Below, one piece after another: positions 7,686-16,619 of a DNA stretch of 64,000 nt. Under the pieces are notes generated by a model. It was not told the origin of the DNA and searched no databases. It was given only the letters and a program-made list of their open reading frames with translations. The stretch spans positions 1 to 64,000 of the forward strand of contig NZ_PUJW01000017.1 in the NCBI RefSeq assembly GCF_011189575.1, read 5' to 3'. This DNA comes from Photorhabdus cinerea. Its GTDB lineage: Bacteria > Pseudomonadota > Gammaproteobacteria > Enterobacterales > Enterobacteriaceae. Numbering within the stretch: position 1 is the stretch's first letter; every line of letters starts with the position of its first letter. A program made the position numbers and the translations under genes.

Positions 7686-8566
7686 TATGCCGCTCTTACT
7701 ATGTAATTAAATGCGATATTGCGGGGGCGATTTTCATTTGCAGTCGGCACAACGCGAGATGCATCAAACGATAATGCTGCAAGTCGATCACGTGCACCTG
7801 CTCCACTCAGTGACCGTTTAGACACTACGGCGTAATCTCCGTATTCGCCTGATGTTGAAAATGCTCCAGACAAATCACTATTACCTGAAAATATTCTCCC
7901 ATTGGCGCTATCCGTGCGTCCTTGTACGAATGCCGTGATATTTCTAATGGCGTCCCCCTGCAACGATAAAATCTCACGACCATTATCCACACCACGTTCC
8001 CCACCCCAGCCACGAATAAATTCCCCACGTAGATCAGGTAATTTTCCTGTGGGATATGCTGCCGCTAATTGTGGGTAAGCAGCTTTATCAAACTCGGCTC
8101 CGTTACATTGTAACCACCCGGCTGGCGGTATAGTTGTAGGCCAAGGAATAGGAGAACCCACAGGTATATTAATTTCTTCACGCAATGAATCGACCGTTTT
8201 TTGAAAAAGTTTTTGTGTGACAGCCAATATATCACTATTACCAAGCACATCTGTTAGCTGAACAACGCCTTTTTGTGTTAATGAGGCATCTGGAACTTCT
8301 GTTATTAGTGCCCTATTTAATTGGGTGGTTAACTTAGCTATATCACCATCATCCAAAACATCATCACCAGTTTGTGTCGCGATAAAATTAGCTACCACAG
8401 ACGCTATGGCTGACGATTGGCGCAACACCTTATTTAACAAATGAGTGGGAACATCATTTGGAGGGAACCCAGTCAGCAAGTCCTGACTTTCTTCATATCT
8501 ATTCTGACTCACTACATTAGCATTATTACTAGTAGAAAAAGCTTTAAAATCATTCTTAATACTCAT
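7685..8566 (-). CDS. Tail fibre protein with collar-type tip
   Basis: About 293 residues. The shared N-terminal domain (KNDFKAFSTSNNANVVSQ through NKVLRQSSAIASVVANFIA) is followed by a linker, a collar domain (PVGSPIPWPTTIPPAGWLQCNGAEFD, LPDLRGEFIRGWGG) and a tip rich in Gly/Ser ending NENRPRNIAFNYIVRAA. The start at 8566 (MSIKNDF) is preferred over the ATG two codons upstream because AAGGA then lies at normal spacing. Its tfa partner is reduced to a scrap. Confidence 0.85.
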   Translation of the reverse strand: MSIKNDFKAFSTSNNANVVSQNRYEESQDLLTGFPPNDVPTHLLNKVLRQSSAIASVVANFIATQTGDDVLDDGDIAKLTTQLNRALITEVPDASLTQKGVVQLTDVLGNSDILAVTQKLFQKTVDSLREEINIPVGSPIPWPTTIPPAGWLQCNGAEFDKAAYPQLAAAYPTGKLPDLRGEFIRGWGGERGVDNGREILSLQGDAIRNITAFVQGRTDSANGRIFSGNSDLSGAFSTSGEYGDYAVVSKRSLSGAGARDRLAALSFDASRVVPTANENRPRNIAFNYIVRAA

Positions 8567-8775
8567 ATACATTCCTTAAATTATATAATATTGACTTATA
8601 ATCAACATATTAAATTATTACAACGATGATTTATTTCAATTCACTTCGAACAAAATTTTGGCTTATAAAAATAACAATTAAATATTTTTATAATTTAGAA
8701 TATTAACTATTTTCATATAATCAATTGCAATAAAAAATTCAATATACAAACTCCACCATCAACAAAAGCAGTATA

Positions 8776-8802
8776 TAAATGGCCCGTTCATTCAGGCCAT
8801 TT
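8776..8802 (-). terminator. Hairpin downstream of a tfa remnant
   Basis: AAATGGCC / GGCCATTT form an 8-bp stem with a 10-base loop. It follows the minus-strand tfa remnant and could end transcription from the cassette above it. Confidence 0.5.
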
Positions 8803-8805
8803 TCA

Positions 8806-8880
8806 TTATTTAGGCTGTCCAACATCAGAAACCCATGAAATATCAACTTTATTCAACCGCATCTTGTAATAGTGCTATCT
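8806..8880 (-). pseudogene. tfa C-terminal remnant
   Basis: On the minus strand the sequence keeps LQDAV out of frame, then RLNKVDISWVSDVGQPK and a stop, a diverged version of the Tfa ending (SRVD...WPEQPK). Nothing recognisable of the gene remains in 8881-9036. Confidence 0.6.
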
Positions 8881-9036
8881 ACTGGCAATACTTTCCTTAT
8901 GGCTCATTATTAATAGCATATTATTGGCAAAGACCATTCGCTCATTTCTATAATATCATCAGACAATGAATCAAAAGCAACATGATTTTATTCCCATTCT
9001 ATGGGGCAGAATACATCTATTTCCACACTATGGTAA

Positions 9037-9624
9037 TTAATATCCTATCGCAAAATATCTCACAGCACTATTTGTTAATGCGTTTGCAGAATTCCTGCAC
9101 GTCACAATAAATTGACTTGCAGAAATAGGTACAGCAGCAACCCCAGATCCAAAATTATAAAAATCAGCATATGTTGCCACAATCTGGAAACAAGCATTAG
9201 GAAATGGAATTGTGAAATTTCTGTAATCATTTATATTCAGAGAGCCGTTTGCCTGCCCCCACTGAATAATTATCCCAGTATCACCACACTTCCACCAACC
9301 ATTCGCAACCTTGTTAGCCGTATTTACATTAAGATTACAACACTTTGCAATTTTTTGTTCTAACACGTTTTTTAATTGTGCGGTGATTTTGGTTACATTA
9401 CCATCATCCAAAACATCACTGCCCGATTCTGTCGCTATAAAATCAGCTACAGCAGATGATATGGTTGACGCTTGACGCAATGTCTTATTTAACAAATGAA
9501 TATCAATAGGATTATTTGGCGCTAATCCAGTCTGCAATTCTGGACTAATTTCATATAAACTTTGACTCACAACATTAGCACCACTCTGAATAGAAAAAGC
9601 TTTAAAATCATTCTTTACACTCAT
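9037..9624 (-). CDS. Short tail fibre with gp53-like C-terminal domain
   Basis: About 195 residues. The shared N-terminal domain of the array is joined directly to a C-terminal domain of the phage gp53-like fibre type. Its signature is NGWWKCGDTGIIIQWG, then FPNACFQIVATY and the terminal RYFAIGY. There is no collar domain. The start at 9624 (MSVKND) is chosen by analogy with its neighbours; the two codons before it begin with TTG. This tip differs in family from the two fibres before it. Confidence 0.82.
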   Translation of the reverse strand: MSVKNDFKAFSIQSGANVVSQSLYEISPELQTGLAPNNPIDIHLLNKTLRQASTISSAVADFIATESGSDVLDDGNVTKITAQLKNVLEQKIAKCCNLNVNTANKVANGWWKCGDTGIIIQWGQANGSLNINDYRNFTIPFPNACFQIVATYADFYNFGSGVAAVPISASQFIVTCRNSANALTNSAVRYFAIGY

Positions 9625-10028
9625 ATACAATCCTCAATTTAAATAATTTTACTTATTAACAAAAAGCACATTGAATTATCGTGCAAATAACCCATAATAA
9701 TTCACACTGGTCATAGTCTAGTTCAGAAAAATGATAATTAAATATTTTTATAACTAAAATTTGCAACTATTTTTATATAATTATCAATAATAAAAAATCC
9801 GACATATTGTAATCGAAAAATTCAGTAATACTCTATATTTCCTCAAGGCTATTAACAGCGATTTTCCCTTATCACTTTCCATATTATTCATATATAGCCA
9901 AAATACTTATTTAAACTCTGGCTATATTCTTAGGATATTCACCGAGAGATTATTACCTGACTTAGCATCAGGCAAGCCAATAAATAGGTGCTAGCCCAAT
10001 ACTCTCAAAATAATAATTTATCCTTATC
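9625..10028 (-). repeat. Fibre-gene leader copy plus uncharacterised DNA
   Basis: 9625-9830 matches the recurring leader (GTTCAGAAAAATGATAATTAAATATTTTTATAA block and TTTTTATATAATTATCAATAAT block). The rest, to 10028, shows no ORF or clear tfa remnant. Confidence 0.55.
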
Positions 10029-10799
10029 TTATACACCTAAATAAATTACAGGTATCATACTGACATTTAATGGGCGGTTTTCGTTTGCCGTTGGTACTAC
10101 CTTTGATGCATCAAAAGTGGCATGTGAGAATATTGAATATTGATCAGGTATATTCTTATGATTAGCACTTGAATTATTACTTGCCTTAACACCATAAAAT
10201 GCTCCGCTGACACGAGAAAAGAGTCCAGTCGCCCACCATCCTAGCTCACCCAAGATATTTCTAATCGCATCTCTCTGTATCACACCAGGCCGTAAACCAG
10301 CACGCATAAATACTCCTCGTCCATCAACAAATAGATTAGGGAGGTTAATTTTACTATCATGCAACTTGATTCCCCATGCTGCCTTATATGCATCGGATAA
10401 ATTATTCAATGCCCGACCAACAGTTGAATCAATCGCATAAGCAGCACCATTCGCAATATATTCTCCTTTAGCTAAATCTGATGCTGGATGTGCAGATAAA
10501 TAGATATCACCTGGACGTTTAGCACTAACTTGTTCTAAAGCCTTTTTTAATTGTGCAGTAAGTTTCGCTACATTACCATCATCTAAAACATCCTCACCAG
10601 ATTGTTCCGCAATAAAATCAGCTAAAACCGATGTTATTGTCGACGATTGACGCAATGTCTTATTTAATAAATGAACATGAATAGTACTATTTGGTGCTAA
10701 TCCAGTCTGCAATTCTGGACTACTTTCATATAAATTTTGGCTCACTACATTAGCACCACTCTGAATAGAAAAAGCTTTAAAATCATTTTTAACACTCAT
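10029..10799 (-). CDS. Tail fibre with a third tip type
   Basis: About 256 residues. The shared N-terminal domain (NDFKAFSIQSGANVVSQNLYE, HLLNKTLRQSSTITSVLADF) is followed by RPGDIYLSAHPASDLAKGEYIANG and LPNLFVDGRGVFMRAG, a collar-like fold with a different sequence. It ends FDASKVVPTANENRPLNVSMIPVIYLGV. The start at 10799 has AGGAG at ideal spacing. The N-terminal domain is closest to that of the 9037-9624 fibre, indicating recent duplication followed by tip replacement. Confidence 0.82.
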   Translation of the reverse strand: MSVKNDFKAFSIQSGANVVSQNLYESSPELQTGLAPNSTIHVHLLNKTLRQSSTITSVLADFIAEQSGEDVLDDGNVAKLTAQLKKALEQVSAKRPGDIYLSAHPASDLAKGEYIANGAAYAIDSTVGRALNNLSDAYKAAWGIKLHDSKINLPNLFVDGRGVFMRAGLRPGVIQRDAIRNILGELGWWATGLFSRVSGAFYGVKASNNSSANHKNIPDQYSIFSHATFDASKVVPTANENRPLNVSMIPVIYLGV

Positions 10800-11006
10800 A
10801 TGCATCTCCTTAAATTAAATAATATTATTCCATATAAAAATAACATTAGACGAATACATTAGCTATGACAATCACCATCGGACTAAAAACAAATTCAAAG
10901 GTCCGAGTTCCGTTGAGTAAAGAACTTAAACTTTAATCTAAAACCCCTAAGTTTCTGGAGTCAATTTAAAAATAAAAATCATTAACTCTTATACTGTAAA
11001 GATATA

Positions 11007-12104
11007 TCAATATCCTATTGCAAACCAAAACGCAGAGATTTCAGTCGAGTATGCCCAATAATTAAATCCTGTTACAGACAATTTGTTCGCAACAATATTA
11101 TATGATGATTTTATTTCAGATTTATGACTCAATGTTAATAAAACATTTACACAAACATTAGGAAACCGAATAGGAAAATTAACGGGTGTATCATATCCTG
11201 TCCAGTTCACAGTCCCCCACTGATAAATCACCCCTGTATCCCCACACTTCCACCAACCATTAACATCCTTACCAGCTGTATTCATATTAACTTTAACATT
11301 AACTCGGCTATCTACTTCAGCTTTTGTATACACGCCAATATCTGCGGCAGTAGGTTTATTCAGAGTATTATATTCTCTAGCCCAAGGTGTCCATGCCCCA
11401 TTGGCATATTGGCTGCGTGTATATATCCGACTGCTGTTATAAACAAAATAACGTTGAATGATTCCAGCCGCTTTGAGAACAATAAGCGATCCCGCCAGCG
11501 GCTCAGGGTAATTAAGGCCATTTTCAGCATAAGCATTGTATTCTTGATAATAAATACCCGGAGTTTTGTGGCTATCCAAATTCGCCCTATCACCTAAATT
11601 AATTGCCAACCCGCCAAAGATATCTTGAGAGGTAATATCAATATCTCCAGATAATGTTTTTCCATTTACTTTCCGACTATTAGGAACTTTACTAGTGATA
11701 TTTTCACGCAATGAATTTACTATTTCTTGGGCCAACTTTTGCGTAACCGCCAATGTATCACTATTACCAACCTGATTTGTTAGTTGAACAACGCCTTTTT
11801 GTGTTAACGAAGCATTGGGAATGTCTGTTTTAACTTTTTGCTCTAATGCCTTATTTAATTGTTCGGTAAGCTTAGCGATATCACCATCATCCAAAATATC
11901 ATCACCAGATTGTGTCGCGATAAAATTAGCCACAACAGCTGATATGGTTGACGATTGACGCAATACCTTATTTAATAAATGAATCGGAACATCATTGGGA
12001 GGAAAACCAATTTGTAAATCCGGACTTACTTCATATCTCTCTTGACTCACTACATTTGCATTATCACCAATAGAAAAAGCTTTAAAATCATTCTTACCAC
12101 TCAT
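11007..12104 (-). CDS. Long tail fibre with knob-like repeat and gp53-like tip
   Basis: 365 residues. Residues 1-95 are the shared N-terminal domain. A linker follows, with PNSRKVNGKTLSGDIDITSQDIFGG. Next is a ~80-residue pyocin-knob-like module (KTPGIYYQEYNAYAENGLNYPEPLAG, YNSSRIYTRSQY, WTPWAREYNT). The C-terminus is gp53-like (VNGWWKCGDTGVIYQWG ... FWFAIGY). A good ribosome binding site (AAGGA) precedes the ATG. The knob module is repeated twice in the next fibre. Confidence 0.85.
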   Translation of the reverse strand: MSGKNDFKAFSIGDNANVVSQERYEVSPDLQIGFPPNDVPIHLLNKVLRQSSTISAVVANFIATQSGDDILDDGDIAKLTEQLNKALEQKVKTDIPNASLTQKGVVQLTNQVGNSDTLAVTQKLAQEIVNSLRENITSKVPNSRKVNGKTLSGDIDITSQDIFGGLAINLGDRANLDSHKTPGIYYQEYNAYAENGLNYPEPLAGSLIVLKAAGIIQRYFVYNSSRIYTRSQYANGAWTPWAREYNTLNKPTAADIGVYTKAEVDSRVNVKVNMNTAGKDVNGWWKCGDTGVIYQWGTVNWTGYDTPVNFPIRFPNVCVNVLLTLSHKSEIKSSYNIVANKLSVTGFNYWAYSTEISAFWFAIGY

Positions 12105-12185
12105 ATACCATCCTTAAATTACATAATGTTATTTCATAAATAATATATTAAATTATTATACGAATGATTTATCCCCATTCGTGTC

Positions 12186-12214
12186 AATTAGACGTCTTGA
12201 ACAGACGTCTAATT
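12186..12214. repeat. Perfect 12-bp inverted repeat in a fibre leader
   Basis: AATTAGACGTCT and AGACGTCTAATT flank a 5-base spacer, 82 bases upstream of the fibre start at 12104. The other leader copies lack it. It could be an operator or an RNA hairpin in the 5' UTR; there is no T-run after it on the minus strand. Confidence 0.7.
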
Positions 12215-12385
12215 CAAAAAACAATAATTAAATACTCTTATGACTTAGAATATTAACCACTTTTGTATAATTGGTTACAATAGGTAATTTAATATTAGAA
12301 AGTTATTACCCCCCCTCTTTCATTTCTTACTATAATTTTTCTATTTCAGATTATAGATTGAATCTCTTTTAGTATCCTATTTTCA

Positions 12386-13801
12386 TTATTTCGGCTGTTC
12401 CGGCCATTCAACATCAGGGGCCAATGAAACATCAACTTTGTTCAACGTCACCCTATATTGCTTCCATGCCAACAGGTCTATTCTTTCTTCTTCGGTAGCA
12501 ATACCTAAATCAACAGCGTCTTGTAGTGGCCCGACAATATTATTAACTTTAGCCAGTGACTGAAATTTCTCATGTTCTGCTTGCTGTATTAATTCCTCTT
12601 TAGTCGGAACATAAGTATTATCAGATTCTACTTCCGTATCCTCACCAACAACCTTATCAGAAGGTTTATTCAACGAGTTATATTCTTTAGCCCAGGGTGT
12701 CCATGGATTGTCATGAAATTGACTACGTGTATATACCCGACTGCTGTTATAAACAAAATAACGTTGAATAACCCCAGCCGCTTTCAACACAATAAGCGAA
12801 CCGGCAAGTGGTTCAGGATAATTGACGCCATTTTTGGCATGAGCATTATACTCCTGATAATAAATCCCTGGTGTTTTGCAGTAATCCAAATTTACATTAT
12901 CACCTAAACCAATCGCCTGCCCACCCAAAATATCCTGAGAAGTAATTGTGACATCTGTGGATAAAGATTTTCCATTTACCTTGCGGATTCCGGCAATATA
13001 TCGAGAATCAGAGTCTATTTTTGTATATGAGCCAATATCCTCTGCCGAAGGTTTATTCAGAGTGTTATATTCTCTAGTCCAAGGAGTCCATGGATTATCA
13101 TGAAATTGGCTACGTGTATATACCCGACTGCTGTTATAAACAAAATAACGTTGAACGATCCCAGCCGCTTTCAACACAACAAGAGAACCCGCGAGCGGTT
13201 CAGGGTAATTAAGGCCATTTTTGGCATGAGCATCATATTCTTGGTGATAAATTCCTGGTGTTTTATAGCTACTCAAGTCCGCCTTATCACCTAAACTAAT
13301 CGCCTGCCCACCCAAAATATCCTGGGAAGTAATGGTGATATCCTCAGACAGTGCTTTCCCATTAATTTTTCGAGTATTGGGTATTTTGGCATTAATATTT
13401 TCAAGCAATGAATTTACTATTTCCTGAACCAACTTTTGCGTAACAGCTAATGTACCACTATTACCTACCACATCCGTAAGCTGAACAACACCTTTTTGTG
13501 TTAATGAAGCATTGGGAACTTCTGTTGCGATTTTTTGTTTTAAAGCTTTATTTAATTGCTCGGTAATTTTCGCTATATCACCATCATCCAGAACATTATC
13601 GCCAGATTGTGTTGCGATAAAATTAGCTATTACAGATGATATTGTTGATGATTGACGTAATACTTTGTTTAACAGATTAATAGGAATATTATCTGGTGGA
13701 AACCCAGTCTGCAAGCTCTGGTCTTTCTCATATTTATCTTGACTCACTACATTAGCATCATTACTAATAGAAAAAGCCTTAAAATTATTCTTGGCACTCA
13801 T
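12386..13801 (-). CDS. Tail fibre with two knob modules fused to a Tfa C-terminus
   Basis: About 471 residues. The shared N-terminal domain is followed by two tandem copies of a module of about 105 residues (KINGKALSEDITITSQDILGGQ ... WTPWTREYNTLNKPSAEDIG, then nearly the same again). The last ~75 residues are the C-terminal part of a tail-fibre assembly protein (PTKEELIQQAEHEK, DAVDLGIATEEERIDLLAWKQYRVTLNKVD, WPEQPK). A deletion has evidently joined fibre and chaperone in one frame. The start at 13801 (MSAKNN) is chosen by analogy with the neighbours. Confidence 0.85.
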   Translation of the reverse strand: MSAKNNFKAFSISNDANVVSQDKYEKDQSLQTGFPPDNIPINLLNKVLRQSSTISSVIANFIATQSGDNVLDDGDIAKITEQLNKALKQKIATEVPNASLTQKGVVQLTDVVGNSGTLAVTQKLVQEIVNSLLENINAKIPNTRKINGKALSEDITITSQDILGGQAISLGDKADLSSYKTPGIYHQEYDAHAKNGLNYPEPLAGSLVVLKAAGIVQRYFVYNSSRVYTRSQFHDNPWTPWTREYNTLNKPSAEDIGSYTKIDSDSRYIAGIRKVNGKSLSTDVTITSQDILGGQAIGLGDNVNLDYCKTPGIYYQEYNAHAKNGVNYPEPLAGSLIVLKAAGVIQRYFVYNSSRVYTRSQFHDNPWTPWAKEYNSLNKPSDKVVGEDTEVESDNTYVPTKEELIQQAEHEKFQSLAKVNNIVGPLQDAVDLGIATEEERIDLLAWKQYRVTLNKVDVSLAPDVEWPEQPK

Positions 13802-14088
13802 ACACACCCCTTAGCTTAAATAGAATGATTTACATTAAATATATTAAATCATTGTTTAAAGGCAATTCTTAATAATTTAGAACAGCCATAGTCTAATTCA
13901 TAAAAATAATAATAAAACGTTCTTCTAACTTAGAAGGATAATTATTTTTGTATAATTAGCAGCAAGAAGCGACATAACAAATTTCAATCGGAAATATATC
14001 CAATCCGATTATATTCAATACTTAAATTATTTCCTTCCTTGAATTACTTACTGATAATTTTTATATTTAACATTCCAGACCGGATATT
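13802..14088 (-). repeat. Fibre-gene leader copy
   Basis: It carries the recurring leader blocks (ATTAAATCATTG near the gene, CATAAAAATAATAATAAAACG, TTTTTGTATAATTAGCAGCAA). No ORF is seen. Confidence 0.55.
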
Positions 14089-14190
14089 TCAGTATTTTAA
14101 TTCCAGCATCAATAAAACCGCGGTATAATTGACACACCACATTAGCCCATTTCTAATAGAAAAAGCTTTAAAATTATTCTTGGAACTCAC
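14089..14190 (-). pseudogene. N-terminal scrap of another fibre gene
   Basis: From a GTG at 14190 the frame reads MSSKNNFKAFSIRNG, the start of the array's shared domain. It then diverges into unrelated sequence and stops after 33 codons. It has its own leader copy upstream (14191-14400), so it marks the far end of the array and an eighth cassette. Confidence 0.75.
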
Positions 14191-14581
14191 CATCCTCCTT
14201 AAATTAAATAACATCATTTTATAATTAACATATTAAATTATTGTAAGGGTGATTTATCGCAATTCACATCAATAAAAATCTAGCTCAAAAAAATAAATTT
14301 TCATTCCAACTTATAATGTCAGCTATTTTTGTATGATTAGCAGTAATAAATAACCCAACGTATAAAAAACGTATAAAAAATAATTCTTCTCCATTTTCTA
14401 TTTTTCCTATGCTACTATAATTTTCATGATAATGTCCCTTGGCCCCATTAAATAATCAGGAGTCAGGGAAATATTTCTGTTGGCAATGAAATACCTACTC
14501 ATTCTGACAAACCATTAAACCGTCATTTTTGTCATTAGTTAACATACAAATAAATCTGATTTTAGCTTTACATTTACCATA
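14191..14581 (-). repeat. Outermost leader copy and gene-free DNA
   Basis: 14191-14400 repeats the array leader (TATTAAATTATTGTAAGGGTGATTTATC, TTTTTGTATGATTAGCAGTAATAAA). 14400-14581 holds nothing recognisable. Confidence 0.5.
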
Positions 14582-14779
14582 TTAAATGGCGTCTAAAGTA
14601 AACCAACTATCACACATATCGAGCATAGCTTTTATTAATTCACCACCAATACCCTGTCCCTGATAATCAGCATGTACCGCCATACCAAAAGTCGCAACAT
14701 GGCGACGCCACAGGTTTTGGTATGTTTCAATACCAACCTGACCCACAATTTTCCCATCAATACAAACAACTAAACAGAA
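14582..14779 (-). pseudogene. GNAT acetyltransferase fragment (YhhY-like)
   Basis: An open frame of about 65 residues with no start. It contains CIDGKIVGQVGIETYQN, RRHVATFGMAVHADYQGQGIGG (the acetyl-CoA-binding V-x3-Y-x2-Q/R-G-x-G/A motif) and ELIKAMLDMCDSWF, and aligns with the middle of the E. coli YhhY-type acetyltransferase. Both ends are missing (the family has about 160 residues), so it is a remnant. Confidence 0.75.
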
Positions 14780-14924
14780 ACATCCTTAACTTCATATTGA
14801 TGTTCCTTTACCTTGCTGCATGTGATTCACCGTTTTCTGCATTCCATCTCCCAAAGATACATGTTTGCTGCTACTTAAAGCGACACAAAAATATTTTAAA
14901 CATTAAAATATTTTTTAAAACTGC

Positions 14925-14952
14925 TTGACTCTGAAGTTTTTCTGATTAAAAT
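14925..14952 (+). promoter_or_regulatory. Sigma-70-like promoter for the 24-aa ORF
   Basis: TTGACT at 14925-14930 and TAAAAT at 14947-14952, 16 bases apart, would start transcription near 14959. This is 55 bases before the small ORF at 15014. Confidence 0.6.
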
Positions 14953-15013
14953 CGCAGCCACAATTTAGATTTTCGTGAAACAAATCACATTTTACCTATA
15001 AAGAGAGTTCATC

Positions 15014-15088
15014 ATGAAATCTGTTACATCTTTCATATCAAGTGTTCATAGCGTTGTTATCTACCTGTCAACGCCTCGCTTTCTGTAA
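15014..15088 (+). CDS. Isolated 24-aa hydrophobic small ORF
   Basis: An ATG preceded by AAAGAGAG (8-base spacing) opens a 24-codon frame, MKSVTSFISSVHSVVIYLSTPRFL, with a hydrophobic centre and a basic end. A promoter lies upstream and a strong terminator 24 bases downstream, so the unit would make a transcript of about 180 bases with nothing else in it. No downstream gene exists to be attenuated, so a leader peptide is unlikely. A small membrane protein, a type I toxin or an sRNA are the alternatives. The family is not recognised. Confidence 0.5.
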   Translation: MKSVTSFISSVHSVVIYLSTPRFL

Positions 15089-15111
15089 GTCTTCTTTTTA
15101 ACCGATACGTG

Positions 15112-15137
15112 AAAAGCCAGTTTCTGAGCTGGCTTTT
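15112..15137 (+). terminator. Terminator after the small ORF
   Basis: A perfect 9-bp stem (AAAAGCCAG / CTGGCTTTT) with an 8-base loop and U-rich end. Confidence 0.85.
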
Positions 15138-15420
15138 ATATTGCTAAAATATCCTCTAACTCCCTTAAAAAATCATCCCATGGTAACAATGCTGAATACA
15201 ATCATTGATAAATTTCTTTAAACAAAATCATCAGCAATCCTTCACTCTTAAGTCACATAGTTAAGTGCAGTATCATTAGGTTGAGAGTAAACAGGTTCGT
15301 ATTCCTTTAAATAATTCATTGGGTATTTTGTCATCCCAAGTCTTTCAGGGTGACTATTTGATCGGTTTACTGGCAGTGATGAAATACTGCCACTAATCAC
15401 CTCTCTTTATTTTGTATTTA
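15138..15420. other. Gene-free stretch with a possible minus-strand remnant
   Basis: On the minus strand a frame without a start reads HPERLGMTKYPMNYLKEYE and stops soon after. It resembles the tail of a protein whose upstream part may have been cut by the repeat at 15421. No family is recognised. Confidence 0.3.
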
Positions 15421-15548
15421 TATACCCGTTATCTTTCAAGTGGCCTCTTTGTTGGCTGCACTCACTCACCCCGGTCACATAGTTCTCTATGCTCCCGGGG
15501 ATTCGCTCCCTTGCCGTCGCGATACATCTTGAAATCCATTGGGTATAT
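15421..15548. repeat. Dispersed ~125-bp palindromic-ended repeat, copy 1
   Basis: It starts TATACCCGTTATCTTTCAAG and ends CTTGAAATCCATTGGGTATA, ends that are inverted relative to each other. The interior has CACTCACCCCGGTCACATAG and CTCCCGGGGATTCGCTCCC. It is non-coding and matches 17174-17300 and (inverted, one end lost) 26861-26966. It has the look of a short non-autonomous element or intergenic repeat family. Confidence 0.85.
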
Positions 15549-15596
15549 TAGTTTAGTCGAATCCATTTGTTATTAATAATCCAATGCGTTAAGAAT

Positions 15597-16619
15597 TCAT
15601 TTCTTCAACAAAGCAACTTCATCCGCATTTTTCTGGCATAGCAGAGTAAGATTAGTAATAGAACGGGTAAGGTTATCTATAGTACTCTCCAGCGTTTTAA
15701 TGTTCATTTCCAGTTGCTTATTTTTTATATCCAATGCCCTCATTCTTGTCAATTCAGCATATAATTGCTGACCATTCACCGCCTCCGTGCTGTTCCTTGA
15801 AATATCCCCGGCAGCAACATTTACAATCTTACGTTGATTACCCGGTTTTCCTACAGAAACAACGTTCGATTTGCTGGCAACAGAATTTGCACCTAATGCA
15901 ATGCTCCCACTTGCTGTTACAGAGGCGTTTTGACCAATCGCAATTCCCTGAGACGCACTCACACTAACCTTTTGCCCCACGGCAATAGAAGACGAAGATG
16001 CGGATTTAGAATCTGATCCTAATATAATGCTCCTACTTCCTGTTACAGAGGAGTTTTGACCAATCACAATTCCCTGAGACGCACTCACACTAACCTTTTG
16101 CCCCACAGCAATAGAAGACGAGCCGCTGGATACAGAGCCTTCTCCTAATGCAACGCTCGCACTTCCTGTTGCTGAGGAGTTTTGACTAATCGCGATTGCC
16201 TGATTCCCCCTGGCAATCGCTTTTGCCCCCAAGGCAACAGCAGCTGAACCGCTGGATATAGAATCTGATCCCAATGCAACACTCGAATTTCCTGTGGCAG
16301 AGGCGTTTTGACTAATTGCTACTGCCTGAACCGCGCTAGCAATAACCTTTTGCCCTAGAGCGATAGAAGCTGAACCGCTGGATACAGAATCAGCACCAAT
16401 CGCAATTGGCCATATGACTTTATCAACTTTATTTTCATCCTCCTTCCTACCCGCCAGTTGATTTTGCCCAATAGCAATAGCGGCCTCACTAATTGACTTA
16501 GAAACTAGTGGTGAAGCACCAATTGCTATAGCATGTATTGCTGGTGCTTCTGCATTCCCAAGGATAACTGAATCTTTACCAACTGTTTGATCAGTTATAT
16601 TTATATTCTCTGTAGACAT
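15597..16619 (-). CDS. YadA-head-like protein without signal peptide or membrane anchor
   Basis: 340 residues. Positions ~20-245 are repeats of about 14 residues of the trimeric-autotransporter head type (AIAIGADSVSSGSASIALG and variants). A neck motif follows (SNVVSVGKPGNQRKIVNVAAGDI, STEAVNGQQLY), then a ~55-residue coiled coil ending in LLKK and a stop. The N-terminus MSTENINITDQTVGKD has no signal sequence and the C-terminal YadA beta-barrel anchor is absent, so it is not a classical autotransporter. It could be a fibre-like or spike protein delivered another way. A decayed second copy lies upstream. Confidence 0.8.
   Translation of the reverse strand: MSTENINITDQTVGKDSVILGNAEAPAIHAIAIGASPLVSKSISEAAIAIGQNQLAGRKEDENKVDKVIWPIAIGADSVSSGSASIALGQKVIASAVQAVAISQNASATGNSSVALGSDSISSGSAAVALGAKAIARGNQAIAISQNSSATGSASVALGEGSVSSGSSSIAVGQKVSVSASQGIVIGQNSSVTGSRSIILGSDSKSASSSSIAVGQKVSVSASQGIAIGQNASVTASGSIALGANSVASKSNVVSVGKPGNQRKIVNVAAGDISRNSTEAVNGQQLYAELTRMRALDIKNKQLEMNIKTLESTIDNLTRSITNLTLLCQKNADEVALLKK

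Noticed and set aside
12700..13300. Two similar 64-codon plus-strand frames
   Set aside because: They are antisense images of the duplicated knob modules in the fibre gene.
12105..14400. CRISPR array suggested by repeated AT-rich leader blocks
   Set aside because: The repeats are ~1 kb apart, long, diverged and tied to fibre genes; there are no short regular spacers and no cas genes.
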